Assembly (NCBI GenBank): GCA_973895155.1
Contig: OZ316896.1
Span: 3,286,001 to 3,350,000 of the forward strand
DNA: 64,000 bases
Reading direction: 5' to 3'
DNA from: Marsupella aquatica
Lineage: Eukaryota; Marchantiophyta
The first letter of the stretch is position 1, and each line of letters opens with the position of its first letter. A model generated the notes under the pieces. It saw only the letters and a list, made by a program, of their open reading frames with translations, was not told where the DNA came from and made no database searches. The translations under genes and the position numbers were made by a program. This document shows positions 10,948 through 21,363 of the stretch, piece after piece.

Positions 10948-10960
10948 CTGGCCCATAACC
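10948..10960 (-). promoter_or_regulatory. Copia primer binding site, half-tRNA type
   Basis: Directly after the 5' LTR (minus strand) lies GGTTATGGGCCAG. This is not the usual plant 3'-end primer site TGGTATCAGAGC. It is complementary, with one base missing, to the anticodon arm of initiator tRNA-Met (CUGGGCCCAUAACC, from memory). That suggests priming by a cleaved tRNA-iMet, as known for Drosophila copia and yeast Ty5. Confidence 0.5.
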
Positions 10961-11217
10961 TGTGATTGACAGTCGTGATCGACAGGAAAAACTCTTGCAC
11001 AAAAGATGGAATGAAAATAATGCGTACTGCTTTCATTCAAGAGAGAGAACAAATAGATGTCAAAATGGACATCAAGATTTTTTCCCCGGAAAAGGCAGAA
11101 GGGGAAAAGTAAAAAACTCCAGGTGAAAAGCCAGTGGGGGCGCGCCTGGGGTAGCGTAGAGTCTAAACTAAAACAGGTGTCAAGATAACAGGAGATCGAC
11201 AAAAGAGGTAAACGACA
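10961..11217 (-). repeat. Copia 5' LTR (257 bp)
   Basis: This is the 5' LTR for minus-strand coding. It begins TGTGATTGACAG and ends AACGACA on the plus strand. It carries a single copy of the 55-bp unit that is doubled in the other LTR. Confidence 0.9.
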
Positions 11218-11222
11218 AATGC
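11218..11222. repeat. Copia target-site duplication, right (AATGC)
   Basis: It matches the five bases at 6188-6192. Confidence 0.85.
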
Positions 11223-11460
11223 CACTGTCCTCTTGCTTCCATAATTATTTGGGCGGTGACATTCATTCGTGCTGAGGGTACAGCAGTGTGATCGTGGATT
11301 GGAGAACTCAAGGCTAGCTTCCAGCGAGCTTGCCTGGCTAGCCATCAAACCCTTTACATCTTCCAGTTTCTGTGATTGAGAAGCTAGGCTGCTGCGATCC
11401 GAGTTATTGGGTTTCATAAAAAATGTAAAACATATGCCGCAAAGGCTCATCAAAGGCTAC
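11223..11460 (+). pseudogene. AIG1-C 5' flank and N-terminal fragment
   Basis: This stretch is similar to 14510-14690 upstream of AIG1-C (shared blocks such as GAACTCAAGGCTAGCT and CAGCGAGCTTGC). It then jumps to a short piece of AIG1-C coding sequence: AAAACATATGCCGCAAAGGCT near 11422 equals about 15098-15118, residues around YKTYAAKAL. The gene body after this is missing, so this is a truncated AIG1 pseudogene. Its leader is interrupted by the copia element. Confidence 0.65.
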
Positions 11461-12439
11461 CTCATCAATTACTGATATCGTCAGGAATCTCGATCACCTC
11501 CGCGTCGTCCATGAAACAGTTGAATGTGTGGTACCGTGATAGAGTGATTAAAGTGGAAATGCATGAAACAGTCAGTGCCACAAATTCGTCCAGATTGACT
11601 TCTTTTCAGATCGCAGTGGGGTCGATCTGGCCTTGATTCCAGATGGGGTCCAGATGGGAGAATTATACAACCTGAAAACGTGCTGGACTTTTAGAATTAC
11701 CACCATGAATATAACTTTGCAAAGACATTTACTCCTCCTGCCGCCTGCTTTGGAAGCTTCCTCACAGCGTTCGGGTCAAGTTGTTCTTTGCGGATTGTTG
11801 GGGTCTCGGTAATTCTGACATATACTATGTATGACACCCCTGCAAAGTGTGATAACCCTAGTTTTTTTTCTTTCAATCAATGAATAGAGCCACATTTTGA
11901 TGTTCAATGAATGCAACACATTTTGATGTGTGATTACCAGAGGGGGGATTGTTGACTTCTTTTCTAAGCTTCCTCAAACTTTAATCTGAACAAGGTAGAA
12001 AACTTTACGCATTATGAAAAGTTATGTCCTTCTACAGTACGTAATGTAGTTACGCCCGATAACGATTAAATTAACGACACGGAGCCAGGGACAAACAATG
12101 GGAATCAGAAATCTCTCAAGTGGAGCAGCATGTTCCAATTTGAGATCCTCTATGCAAAGACCGTTTCAATGATTCTCCTAGCTACACACGTAACAGTTTC
12201 CGTGCAGGTGTGGGAAAGTTACAGGTTAAGTGTTCAGCCCATGGGCTTTCCTGGTAACTGAAGTTTAACTCCCTAACTTTTACGGCAGTTCCTGTAATAT
12301 TGGAGGTATGGGAGGGCCTTATCTTGTTAACTCCAGCCTTTGAGATGCTTTAATGATAACATTTTCATATCAGGATCATTCTACTCCCCCATGCTACTTT
12401 TACCTTGCAACCATTTATTAGTGCAAGTTCCAACTCATA
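11461..12439. other. Intergenic
   Basis: No gene is supported. A 16-codon minus-strand ORF (MDDAEVIEIPDDIS) ends near 11466 and may be a gene relic. About 11728-12110 contains more of the GCCGC/TGCTTGGAAGCTTCC and ATGGGAATCAGA dispersed repeat seen at 2821-3090. Confidence 0.45.
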
Positions 12440-12955
12440 ACATTTCACAACCACAACGGTTTAAACAGGAACTTTCATTGAAAGCAAAACCCTGAACTAT
12501 CCTACTCATATGCTAGTGGGCCACTTGCTGGTCTTTTCTGCAGATAACATTTTCATAGTAACAACACTTTGAACAAGCACTTTCTTTTGAAGGCAAAACC
12601 CTGAACTATCCTATTCATCTGCTAGTGGGTATGTTTTTCTTATACGTTTGTCAAAACTTAGAAGAGAATGTACTCAAGTGCCCTTTCTAATGACAAGACG
12701 GTTTTGTATTATTATCTTTAGACCTGACACACTCTGGCTTACATTTTAGCTTCTAATGTAAAGCAATTTCTCCCCACTCATTTTGCTTTGGATGGAATCA
12801 AAGACAATGTCAAAAACTTAGAAGAGAATGTACTCAAGTGCCCTTTCCAAATAGGGTTTTGTATTATTATCTTTAGACCTGACACATTTTGGCTTACATT
12901 TTAGCTTCTAATGTAAAGCAATTTCTCTACACTCATTTTGCTTTGTATGGACTTT
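12440..12955. repeat. Two blocks of local tandem duplication, ending at the inversion breakpoint
   Basis: Block one (about 12440-12630) repeats a ~105-bp unit containing GCAAAACCCTGAACTATCCTA. Block two (about 12650-12955) repeats a ~145-160-bp unit containing AGAAGAGAATGTACTCAAGTG. The end of block two is exactly where homology with the inverted copy stops (12955, paired with 52805). Confidence 0.75.
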
Positions 12956-13400
12956 AAATTGCCAAACTAGATTCCATGAATGCCTCTATTTCCGGCATCT
13001 AGACAAATTAAACCCTCCACAAATCCTCCACTACTGACAACAAGTACTACAATAGGTTGTCTCAAAATACGGATGGAACAAGTTACAAGTTGGCCGTAAG
13101 GACTGAGTTACGGGAACAACCATACAACTTTGGTCATAAGGTCTGGTCAAAAGATGTTTTATGGGTAAACTGGTGTCCAGTAACTTTTCCTTAGTGCAAG
13201 TTTTCCTTACTGCCTCGCTTTGAGATGCCCTAGTAGTGGGTGCAATTTCAAGGTTGCACTAAAATTGATAAGGTGTACTATTTAAAAGTTCTGAAGGCAT
13301 CCAATCGGAAGGTAAAAGAGCAGTGTAATATTTAATTTAACATTTTTCCTTATTATCCAGAGTAGCTACTAAATGTCAGGTGTGCAAAGGAGAAGAGGTA
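12956..13400. other. Intergenic
   Basis: No coding signal or recognised element. This segment lies just inside the inverted interval and has no copy in contig 2, because that contig stops at the gap. Confidence 0.5.
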
Positions 13401-13930
13401 AACCAACTGACTTTGGTCAGTTGGCCAGAGGATGAGCTTAGAACCGACAGGTCCCAGGTTCAATACTCCCTCCACACGCAAGGGGTGTGGAGGGTATGTG
13501 TGTGTGTGGTGTAGTGGTGGGAGTATTGATTGTCTCCTCAGCCCCTGGCGGACTCTTTTGGGGTTCTGGTTTAATATTCTCTCCCCTCCTGGTCCTGCCC
13601 CTCTTGGATCACTGGGTATTGTCCCCTTGTGGGGTTCTGGTTTAATATTCTCTCACTCCTGGTCCTGGTCCCTGTTGGATCACTGGGTATTCACTGGGTA
13701 TTGTCCCCTTGTGGGTACCCTATATAGAAATGCATGCTCCAAAGCAGGAAGTATATCCTCTCTTGGATGTCCCCTTGTGGGTACCCTATATAGAAATGCA
13801 TGCTCCAAAGCAGGAAGTATATCCTCTCTTGGATGTCCCCTTGTGGGTACCCTATATAGAAATGCATGCTCCAAAGCAGGAAGTATATCCTCTCTTGGAT
13901 GGGCCTGCTTTAAGTTTTCAAGGCAAAAAA
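13401..13930 (+). mobile_element. tRNA-derived SINE-like element, copy 1
   Basis: The head resembles a tRNA-like pol III promoter. An A-box-like TTGGCCAGAGGATGAGC (about 13419-13435) is followed by a B-box-like GGTTCAATACTCC at 13457-13469. The body is shared with a second member at 18809-19290: the same head, a stretch with GTTCTGGTTTAAT, and a purine/A-rich tail before AGTAAGGTC. It is interrupted by a 66-bp triplication. No terminal duplications were confirmed. Confidence 0.5.
13704..13901. repeat. 66-bp unit in three exact tandem copies
   Basis: The units at 13704-13769, 13770-13835 and 13836-13901 are identical by eye and start TCCCCTTGTGGGTACCC. Because 66 is a multiple of three, frames stay open on both strands and give false 22-residue repeat proteins. 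Confidence 0.95.
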
Positions 13931-15042
13931 ACAACAAAAGAAAACAAGTAAGGTCTTCCCCTAGATTTGAGGAGGGCCATGATTGCATTGGGGCCAATGG
14001 AGCCTTTGACTAGGTGCATGGGAAAGTGGTGAATGGTACATTAAAAAATAGAGAATCTTCGCAAGAAGGGCTGCTTCGGAAATTGCTTGCGGGAATCAAG
14101 ACCTCCTTCGTTACGGCTGTCATGGATCCACGTTTCACTCTTTATTGCCTACTAGGAATATTTCCACTGGGTAGTCGTTTCCAGGAAGAAAGAAAGAAGT
14201 CAAAGAAGTCAAAGAAGTCAAAGAACTGTACGCGTACATCCCAGTCAACTTGTTAAACTGTAGGAGAAACGAGGGCTGATCGAGGGGGGAGGGATCACCT
14301 GAGCCGAGATTGTCCGGACAGATTGGTTCTGAGTGTCTTTGACAGAGTGCCGTGATTCTCGAATCGATCATGCCGAAGGGAGTACTGAAATTGGTTGCCA
14401 TTGTCTTTGACAGGATGCCGTGATTATGTCCATCTGAAATTGTTCTGGCCGGTGGTTTCATTGCTGGGACTGAGGAGTCGAGCAGTAGTTGGAGTCTGAG
14501 GATGTGACTGTTCCTGCTTCCGTAATTACTTCGTGTGAGATTTGTTCGTTCTGAGGCTACAGCAGTGTGATGGTGGATCGAGTGGAGAACTCAAGGCTAG
14601 CTACCAGCGAGCTTGCTAGCCATCGAGCCCTTTACTGCTTCCAATTTCTGTGATTAGGGAGATAGCTTCTCTGCAGGCTGCTGCGCTCCGCCTCCATCCA
14701 ATCTCACTTGAAAGAGAATGGTGGTGATCTCTCTCGACAGAAATCATTCAGACATCTGCCTCGGGGACAGTCTTCATGATTCTAGATAGCTGAATTTGTA
14801 TGTCTGGCAGATTCATCGATGTGGAGTGGCGTGTGTGGGCGAATTGGGTTCGAATTGCTGGGGCCGCTAGTCTAATTCCCCTTGGTTTCGATTGACCATT
14901 GCATGTGTGAGGGAGCAGGTGCGACAGACACCTTTTTTGTACTTTCTTCCTTCTTTGATTATAGCAGCAGACGGGAGGTAGGCACCCAAAGCCAAGAGGA
15001 CACCATAGACACGGTACACGCTCTGTACTTATCCAGCACACC
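13931..15042. other. Upstream region and leader of AIG1-C
   Basis: It contains a 9-bp microsatellite (AAAGAAGTC, 14193-14225). From about 14422 on it carries the flank that was duplicated at 6088-6192 and 11223-11460. TTTGATTATAG near 14954-14964 could be the acceptor of a 5'-UTR intron, but no clear donor was picked. No other gene is seen. Confidence 0.45.
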
Positions 15043-16542
15043 ATGGACTTGGACAGTTTTGAGAAGGCGATCCTGGTTGTAGGGTCTGATCAAGAATATA
15101 AAACATATGCCGCAAAGGCTCTCGCCCTGCACCCTAAACCAGTATCTCAAACTTTGGGCGGGGAAATCTATGGCAGGAGTTTACGAGAGGCAAGCTCAGT
15201 TGTCAACACCACACCCTTGGAGATCAACAAAAAGACGAAATTCAGAGAGATCGTTGTGAACACCTCACCGTTCCCCGAACCGTTCCAGGAGGAGCAGGGA
15301 ATTCATGATGTGCATGAACACATGAGAGAATTTGCACCTTGGTGGATCCGCTGGAATAGCTTACAGGAGCTAGATGGCAAACAAATGGCTGTGGTATGTG
15401 TGATTAATGCAGCTCTGCCCGGCCAGTCCTCTGGAACCCATTTGCCAGATTGGTTGGGTCTGCTGCGTTACATCTTCCATCCGGCCAGAGTACCGATTAC
15501 GTTTCTAGTGTTCAAGCCTCACGGCAGCGCTGACACCATGGAAAAGGAAAGAGCCCGGGAAATAGTACTACAGAACCTTGCAAAACAACGATTTCGAAAT
15601 CTGAGCGATGTGATGCTGCAATATGGGGCACTAGGAGTTGGGGCCAAGCTGGAAATTCCTACGATGAGGTTTTTCGATTATTCCGAAGTGGTCCGATTGC
15701 ATGGACCTTGGGCCCCTGTCAAAGTGATTTTGTTCGGGCGGACGGGCAGTGGGAAGTCGACTCTCGCTCAAATGCTTACCAAGGGAAGCCTTGATCCTGG
15801 GGCTGCAACATTTGCGGCCTCCTCAAGTGCGAGAGGGAAAACTGATCGAGTGGAGCATGGCTTTAATGCGAAGTGGTTAGTGGTTGATACGCCCGGTCTA
15901 GGAGAGTCTAGAGACGAACTTGCCACCATAGATACAAGCACTGCTGTGATGAAGATCTATCAAGACATCGAGAAAAATCACGGAGTTTTCACTCATTACA
16001 TTTACGTGTGCAAGCAAGATCGCCACGATATGTTAGAAGAAGATACCTGGAACTTATTTCTGCGGCTTTTCGGTGAAAAGATCGCAAAAAATTTCACTGT
16101 AGTGATTACCGATTCAACCCCACAGTGGATAGAGAAGCACGTGGAGCAATTGCGGAAGCAGTTCAAACTCTGCAATCATTTTCTGAGCGTCCAATTTCCC
16201 CCAGTGGATGCGACAGACGAAGAGTTGGAGGAGGAGAACCAGGAGGGGCGATTGACATCTCTCAGGGAGCTCGAGGACGCTTTTACGAAACAGAACCGAA
16301 ATGAGGTATTTGGCAAATACGGAGGGACTTCGAAGACGGCTCTGGGTATCGAAATAGCACATATCCGTAACGTTAAGAATTGCGAGACGACTTTCACAGG
16401 CAGAGCTGTAGCATCAACGGCCAAACGAGTGTTGAAAATTAGTGGTTATGGACTGCAAGTTTGGCAAGACTTGCGAGAGGAATCTCATACCGAGAGAGCT
16501 CGTAAAGACATTCTGGGACAGGAGTCGAATTTTGATTACTAA
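15043..16542 (+). CDS. AIG1-C: AIG1/GIMAP-type GTPase with N-terminal pseudo-G domain
   Basis: Complete single-exon frame of 499 residues starting MDLDSFEKAI. The C-terminal AIG1 G domain has the P-loop GRTGSGKST at 232-240 and DTPG at 282-285, followed by the THYIYVCKQD and FTVVITDSTPQW strands and a long helical tail. Residues 8-165 repeat the same strand order in weaker form: AILVVGSDQEYKTYA (9-23) stands where a P-loop would be, REIVVNTSPF (68-77) where DTPG would be, then MAVVCVIN (115-122) and VPITFLVF (150-157). It therefore looks like a fused pseudo-GTPase plus GTPase. It is close kin of AIG1-A. The second copy (38738-39317) is cut by the assembly gap but encodes the same C-terminal protein. 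Function is inferred from family (immune or stress signalling). Confidence 0.85.
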   Translation: MDLDSFEKAILVVGSDQEYKTYAAKALALHPKPVSQTLGGEIYGRSLREASSVVNTTPLEINKKTKFREIVVNTSPFPEPFQEEQGIHDVHEHMREFAPWWIRWNSLQELDGKQMAVVCVINAALPGQSSGTHLPDWLGLLRYIFHPARVPITFLVFKPHGSADTMEKERAREIVLQNLAKQRFRNLSDVMLQYGALGVGAKLEIPTMRFFDYSEVVRLHGPWAPVKVILFGRTGSGKSTLAQMLTKGSLDPGAATFAASSSARGKTDRVEHGFNAKWLVVDTPGLGESRDELATIDTSTAVMKIYQDIEKNHGVFTHYIYVCKQDRHDMLEEDTWNLFLRLFGEKIAKNFTVVITDSTPQWIEKHVEQLRKQFKLCNHFLSVQFPPVDATDEELEEENQEGRLTSLRELEDAFTKQNRNEVFGKYGGTSKTALGIEIAHIRNVKNCETTFTGRAVASTAKRVLKISGYGLQVWQDLREESHTERARKDILGQESNFDY

Positions 16543-18808
16543 GCAAAGGCAACGGCGAGGTGGAATGAGAAGAACCAGGTCTGCCCCTCTTTCAGAAGAC
16601 CATGTTTTGGTGGAGCAAGCGCACTAGGACTAGCACATATCCTATCTTAGTAGTGCCAGGAAGTATCAGCATACTTAGGTTAGCACTTGAAATGCCTTAC
16701 GTTAGCACTCTTGAATGCACTTCGTGAATTTTCTCTCTGTGCCTTTAAGGGGCATTTGTGTAGAACAATGCCAACTGAAGTGAAGATGTGATTTTTCTCT
16801 TTATAATTTTCGGGGCATTCTCCTCCAATTTTACTAAGAAGAAAAATCTCTTAGGCCTTTTATGATTTCACATGAGTAGAGGTCAAGATGTTTGTGACAG
16901 GGCTTTTCAAGAGTTTTTAGCCTCTTTTCGGGAATGCTCCACAACATATCATTCTGTAGAGCTACTTGAGGCAGGCTATGATCAGAGATGCCTTGATGGC
17001 AAGATCTATTGACACCAATTTCGCCTTTACTCTTGTCTGCAGTCAGCCAATAGTGAGGATCGTCCAGATTGAAGGGGGTCTGAAGGATGCCATGATTCTT
17101 AATACAAGCCCATACTCTGCCCTAACTTGGATTCTCTCAGTTGCCTTTGTTTGGTTTCTCTGATTACTAGTGCAAATCTCCAGGCGGATGCAACTCAATG
17201 GAGGGCTCCCTATACCCAGACTCAGTATGTCTGTCCCTGCTCAAAGTAGGCATAGTCTAAATATCAAAATTTGTTGCTACCAGAGAAATTACCAAGCCCT
17301 GTGTCTCAAACAAAGCATAGTCTAAATATCAACACTTGTTCATACCAGAAAAAAGGGCCTATGGCTTCCCTCTACTGATTAGGTCATGAAGGGTAGATGG
17401 TGGTTACGAATGATAGTTACCCAGATAGTAACTAAGGTGCTTTATAATTTCTTTACGTTTGTTTCTGGCTATCTCTTTTTGGTGCGAGTGGGCAAGGTGG
17501 TGGATGCCCCAGATATCACACGGAGATTCCCAATCACTCAACTGGAATGTCTTTTCATGGAGATTCAAACCTGGAATGAAAGGCCACAATGTTTCATGAT
17601 ACGACAAATGATTGTAGATTAATTATATGTGCATAATTATAGTAAAGTTCCCTTTCTCAGTTACGAATCACAGCTTCTAAGTAAGTTCACATTCAAGAGA
17701 AACTAGATCCGACTGTTGAAAATAATGTTCCTAGTGACTGTCTTGCCTATTATCACTAATGTGACTATGTTTGGATTTCTTTCATACTCAGTTTATCGTA
17801 AATCTAAAGTAGATCTATTGTTCTTTGCTTGACTTATTTGATCACAAAACCAATTGAATAATGTCAGACTTGCTCATTAAGCCTAAACTGCGATTTTCCT
17901 ATACTCAAGAAGAATCTGAACTCACATCTTCTCATTCCAGCCCTCCCCAAAAAAACGCTTCTCCAATACTTAGCTGCCAAGACGGACTTCTAAAAGGAAT
18001 TTGTGCTGTATGTGATCACAAAACTCACTCCTTCACACCTCCTTCAGCTAAAACTGAAATTCTTCTATATATATACTCAAGAAGAAACTGAATCCATAAT
18101 CTCCTCTAATCCCCATTCTATTCAAGGGCCACCAGCACAGTAATTTCTCCAAAATAACACTCAACTGACAAACACAATTGAAGGATAAACAAGTACTCTA
18201 CCTTGGTGACTGGTATGTCAATAGTTCTCTTCCACTCCAATGCACGGGAACACTTGGTGTGCTCAGTCCACCGTAGGCAACAGGGATGTTCTCTCCACTA
18301 ACTAATTAATCTGCAGTCCAGAAAAAACAAATGAGCTTATGCAGTGCTAGCCCGTGAGTAGGTGATTTATCTTTGAACGTCAAAGAACCAGGCAAAGGAC
18401 GAGTACAAATTTGGCTCCCTAGGTTGGTGATAGGAAAATGCTATTTTTCTACTTAGGGTGTAATGAGAGAGCATGCTCTTTGTCCGGGCATGAATAGACA
18501 CCTGAAAACTAGCTCAAGTGTCAGTTGCATCATTCTTGGCAGCAATAATTGGTTCCAATGACAAAGTCATCATCACCTACTGTTGTCATGATTCACAGAA
18601 ACTTACTAGAGCTCCACTCTTGAGATCAACCTCCTCATCAACTGCCAGAAGGACGCGTTGTGCAAATGTGGTCCAACTGAGTGAGAAATGACATTGTTGA
18701 AACTGAGTCTGCTTTGTATTATTTAGTTTCAATTTTTAATGAAGACATGGTTGTGGACAATTTGAGTAAAGACATGTCCAAGCATGTCTTTGAGATGGGC
18801 AGCATTCA
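16543..18808. other. Intergenic, 3' of AIG1-C
   Basis: No gene is supported. Short internal duplications are visible: GCATAGTCTAAATATCAA at about 17248 and 17317, and TATACTCAAGAAGAA at about 17901 and 18072. The sequence is AT-rich with only short frames. Confidence 0.5.
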
Positions 18809-19290
18809 AACCAACTGGCTTAGGTCAGTTGGCTAGGGGATGAGCCTGGAACTAAAAGGTCCCACTTCAATTCCCCCTCCAGACATAGGGTTGTGGAGGG
18901 TATATGTCTATGGGTGGGATGGGTTTTGAGAGTAGTGGATCATGGGAGTTCGGATTATCTACTCGGTCCCTGGTTGTCCACTTTGTGGCCCTGGTTTAAT
19001 CGTCTCTCTCTCCTAGTGCGGGTTCCCTTTGCATCCATGAGAGCTCACCCTGGTATGGGTTCCCTACAAAGAAAGTGTCACTATTGGGGTGGGGAGTGTT
19101 CTTCCCCATTTTGGTTAAAGACAAAAACAAGGGTGGCATGGGATGGTGAGCTCTGCTGCAGCGCCTGCAACCAGAGCAATTGCAACCTCGATGGGCATTT
19201 TGGGTTCTTGAGATTGTGCCAGGTTGCATTAGGGAGCATTGAGCTTAGTTTTGTCAGGCCAGTATGTGTTTCGTTTAGTTGCCAAAAGTA
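18809..19290 (+). mobile_element. tRNA-derived SINE-like element, copy 2
   Basis: A diverged relative of 13401-13930. It shares the head AACCAACTGGCTTAGGTCAG, an A-box-like GTTGGCTAGGGGATGAGC and a weaker B-box-like region near 18866. The body also matches (CCCTGGTTTAATCGTC), as does the end (AAAAGTAAGTCCTCCC). It lacks the 66-bp triplication. Confidence 0.45.
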
Positions 19291-21363
19291 AGTCCTCCCT
19301 CTTTAATAAGATTCTCCTATACTTTCACTTAAATTAGTGAAAATAAAAATATATGAGCGCTTTAATTGTATTACTGTCCAGAGCACCATGGCCAATAATA
19401 GCCCCTCAAAACTAGTGAATTAGCCCTCGTTTTTGGGGTCGTGGGATATTGACTGTAAAGCTGGTTCTTGCAAAGAAAGGTTTCAGTGGTTGAGTATTTG
19501 ATGGTATGAACATATATTTGTGAATTGATTAATATGGCCGGGGATCGAAATGATGTTATTTGTTCGAATATAATGGAAAGATAGCGTCGCGCACACATTC
19601 ATTGCTTACTTTCAATCCCTTGCTGGTTGAGTCACTAGCAAGTTCCGATTAGTTTCTGACGACGTTTTAATTCACGTCTAAGTTATATGCAGATGTTCTT
19701 TGTTTGGGTTAAAACGTTAAGCACTTGTTAATTCAACCCTAATTCAAAAAATCAGGGGATAAATACAGTCTTAAAACTAAGCTGGTGAAACTATATATAC
19801 TTTCCAAATAACTCGAAGGCTTGCCTTTCTCACACTCAATAACATTCTCTAGAAACGGGTTTTGCTAGACTTGATACTGTTTCTATTGGTTTTCTTAAGT
19901 CCAAGATCCGGAATTCTTGAAGCCTTTTCGATTCTGAGTTTGACTTGGTCAACCAATGTTCACAGCTCGCCAATCTCGAGACTCGTCCCAGATGGCGTTT
20001 CTAAAGTTTTATTAGTAGTTTCGGATCGACAGTCACCGTATTCCGTCCTGCTCATCTCGTGACAACAGATTTCGGATTGGATTTAGGACAAACTTGATCG
20101 ACTGAAATTGGTGGCTCGAAGATCTATTACATTGTCTCCCGAGAAGAAATTCTGAGCAAAGAAATAATGTTTGCCTTGATAAATGGTTAGTACAAATTTT
20201 CAATTAAATGCTAACACAGGTTGGGTCACTGTACTACGAACGTATTGAAGATTGAGTTGCTCGATAATGCTACGCTATGCAAGCTACCGCAGCCTGAGTG
20301 ATCAAGGAGTTTGCCATCTGGACCTTCTAAACCTCTACTGCTGCTACATTTATAGCTACAGTGAAGGAACAGAACTAAACCCTTATATTGTGTTCTATCT
20401 AGAGAACCCGCTTCCTCTTCTCACCGCTAAGATTATGAAGTCAGTGGATGTAAAGAGTCAATGGCTCGAGATCAGAGAAACATATTCAGTTGTTGTAGTG
20501 TTGACGCCTTCATATCCGTCTAAGGCCAACTCAACTTCTTGCTTCGAATATGGGCCCTGGTCTAATGGACTTCGTAGGTAGTGCTGTATTTTCCAGATTA
20601 CACAATAACTCGTCAGGCACATGAACTGTAGTCATCATCACCACTGTCAAGTTGCGTGAGACGTCCCAGTTGAACGGGACCATTAACCGGATAGGCTAAC
20701 GTGAACTCGGAATCCAATCGACGCAAACAAATATGACAAGTGAGCTCAGCGTAGATTGAGACAATGGAATCAGCTCTAGCGCTTTATTGACGAGTTCAAC
20801 ACATATATTGATAGCTGTAGAGAATCCAAGAGCTAGAGGCCATTTCTATGTACTTCTACACCGGAATTCGCGTGCAGTCTATCAATCAGTACTAATCGTC
20901 CAGTCATTGTCCCTGGCGACCGTGAATAGACGAGATTATTGTCTACTGTTATATACAATTTTTCTTCTAGTCAATCAACGATTCATTGACAAAGAGCAAC
21001 CGGATTCTTAGGTATCGTTATTCATAAGTATTAGGCGATCAACTCATCTACTGTATAAATACAAAAAATTATATATCTGGTCTAGTGGGATAATTGGGAC
21101 TGGCTTATCCACTAATAATCAAATAGCTTTCATTGTCATGTGGCCAAAAAGCAGGAAATGATCCGAATCGTTCCCTCCTTCAGGTTTCGACATTGCTAGC
21201 TGTCCATCTTGGCATTCGTCCCGTGACCGTTTATTGGTATTGTACCAGCCTTATTTTGACTGCTTCATCGACGCGACATAGCTCCGACTTGATCCAATCT
21301 TTTCCTGCTGGGTACATCGTAATCTATGACGCCTCGCTGCAGCTTGGACTGCATCCTGTAAGA
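19291..21363. other. Intergenic between SINE-like element and STIG1-like gene
   Basis: Mostly AT-rich with no recognised domain. The longest frame starting with ATG is 20267-20581 on the plus strand (104 codons, starting MLRYASYRSL). It is kept in both copies but has no recognisable family, and could be chance or a degraded exon. Confidence 0.4.
20267..20581 (+). CDS. Unrecognised small ORF
   Basis: A 104-codon ATG frame ending GPWSNGLRR. I do not recognise it. It has no signal peptide, membrane segment or repeat. Only silent change was seen against 43042-43356 (TCT to TCG near the end). It may be a real small gene, an exon, or chance. Confidence 0.2.
   Translation: MLRYASYRSLSDQGVCHLDLLNLYCCYIYSYSEGTELNPYIVFYLENPLPLLTAKIMKSVDVKSQWLEIRETYSVVVVLTPSYPSKANSTSCFEYGPWSNGLRR

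Larger units (their letters stand above)
6193..11217 (-). mobile_element. Complete but inactive Ty1/copia retrotransposon
   Basis: A 5025-bp element with two LTRs starting TG and ending CA, flanked by AATGC duplications. Coding is on the minus strand in the order gag, protease, integrase, reverse transcriptase, RNase H, which is copia order. The LTRs (6193-6504 and 10961-11217) differ by about two substitutions plus a 55-bp internal tandem duplication in the left one, so insertion was recent. It lies inside a duplicated AIG1-C 5' flank. The polyprotein frame is broken several times, so it cannot move in cis. The same element with the same target site is at 54545-59568. Confidence 0.92.

Noticed and set aside
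13401-13470. A functional tRNA gene
   Set aside because: Only A- and B-box-like motifs are present. No cloverleaf with paired acceptor stem was found, and the body continues as a repeat.
13432-14013. 193-codon ORF with 22-residue repeats
   Set aside because: Created by the 66-bp triplication inside a SINE-like element; both strands are open for the same reason.
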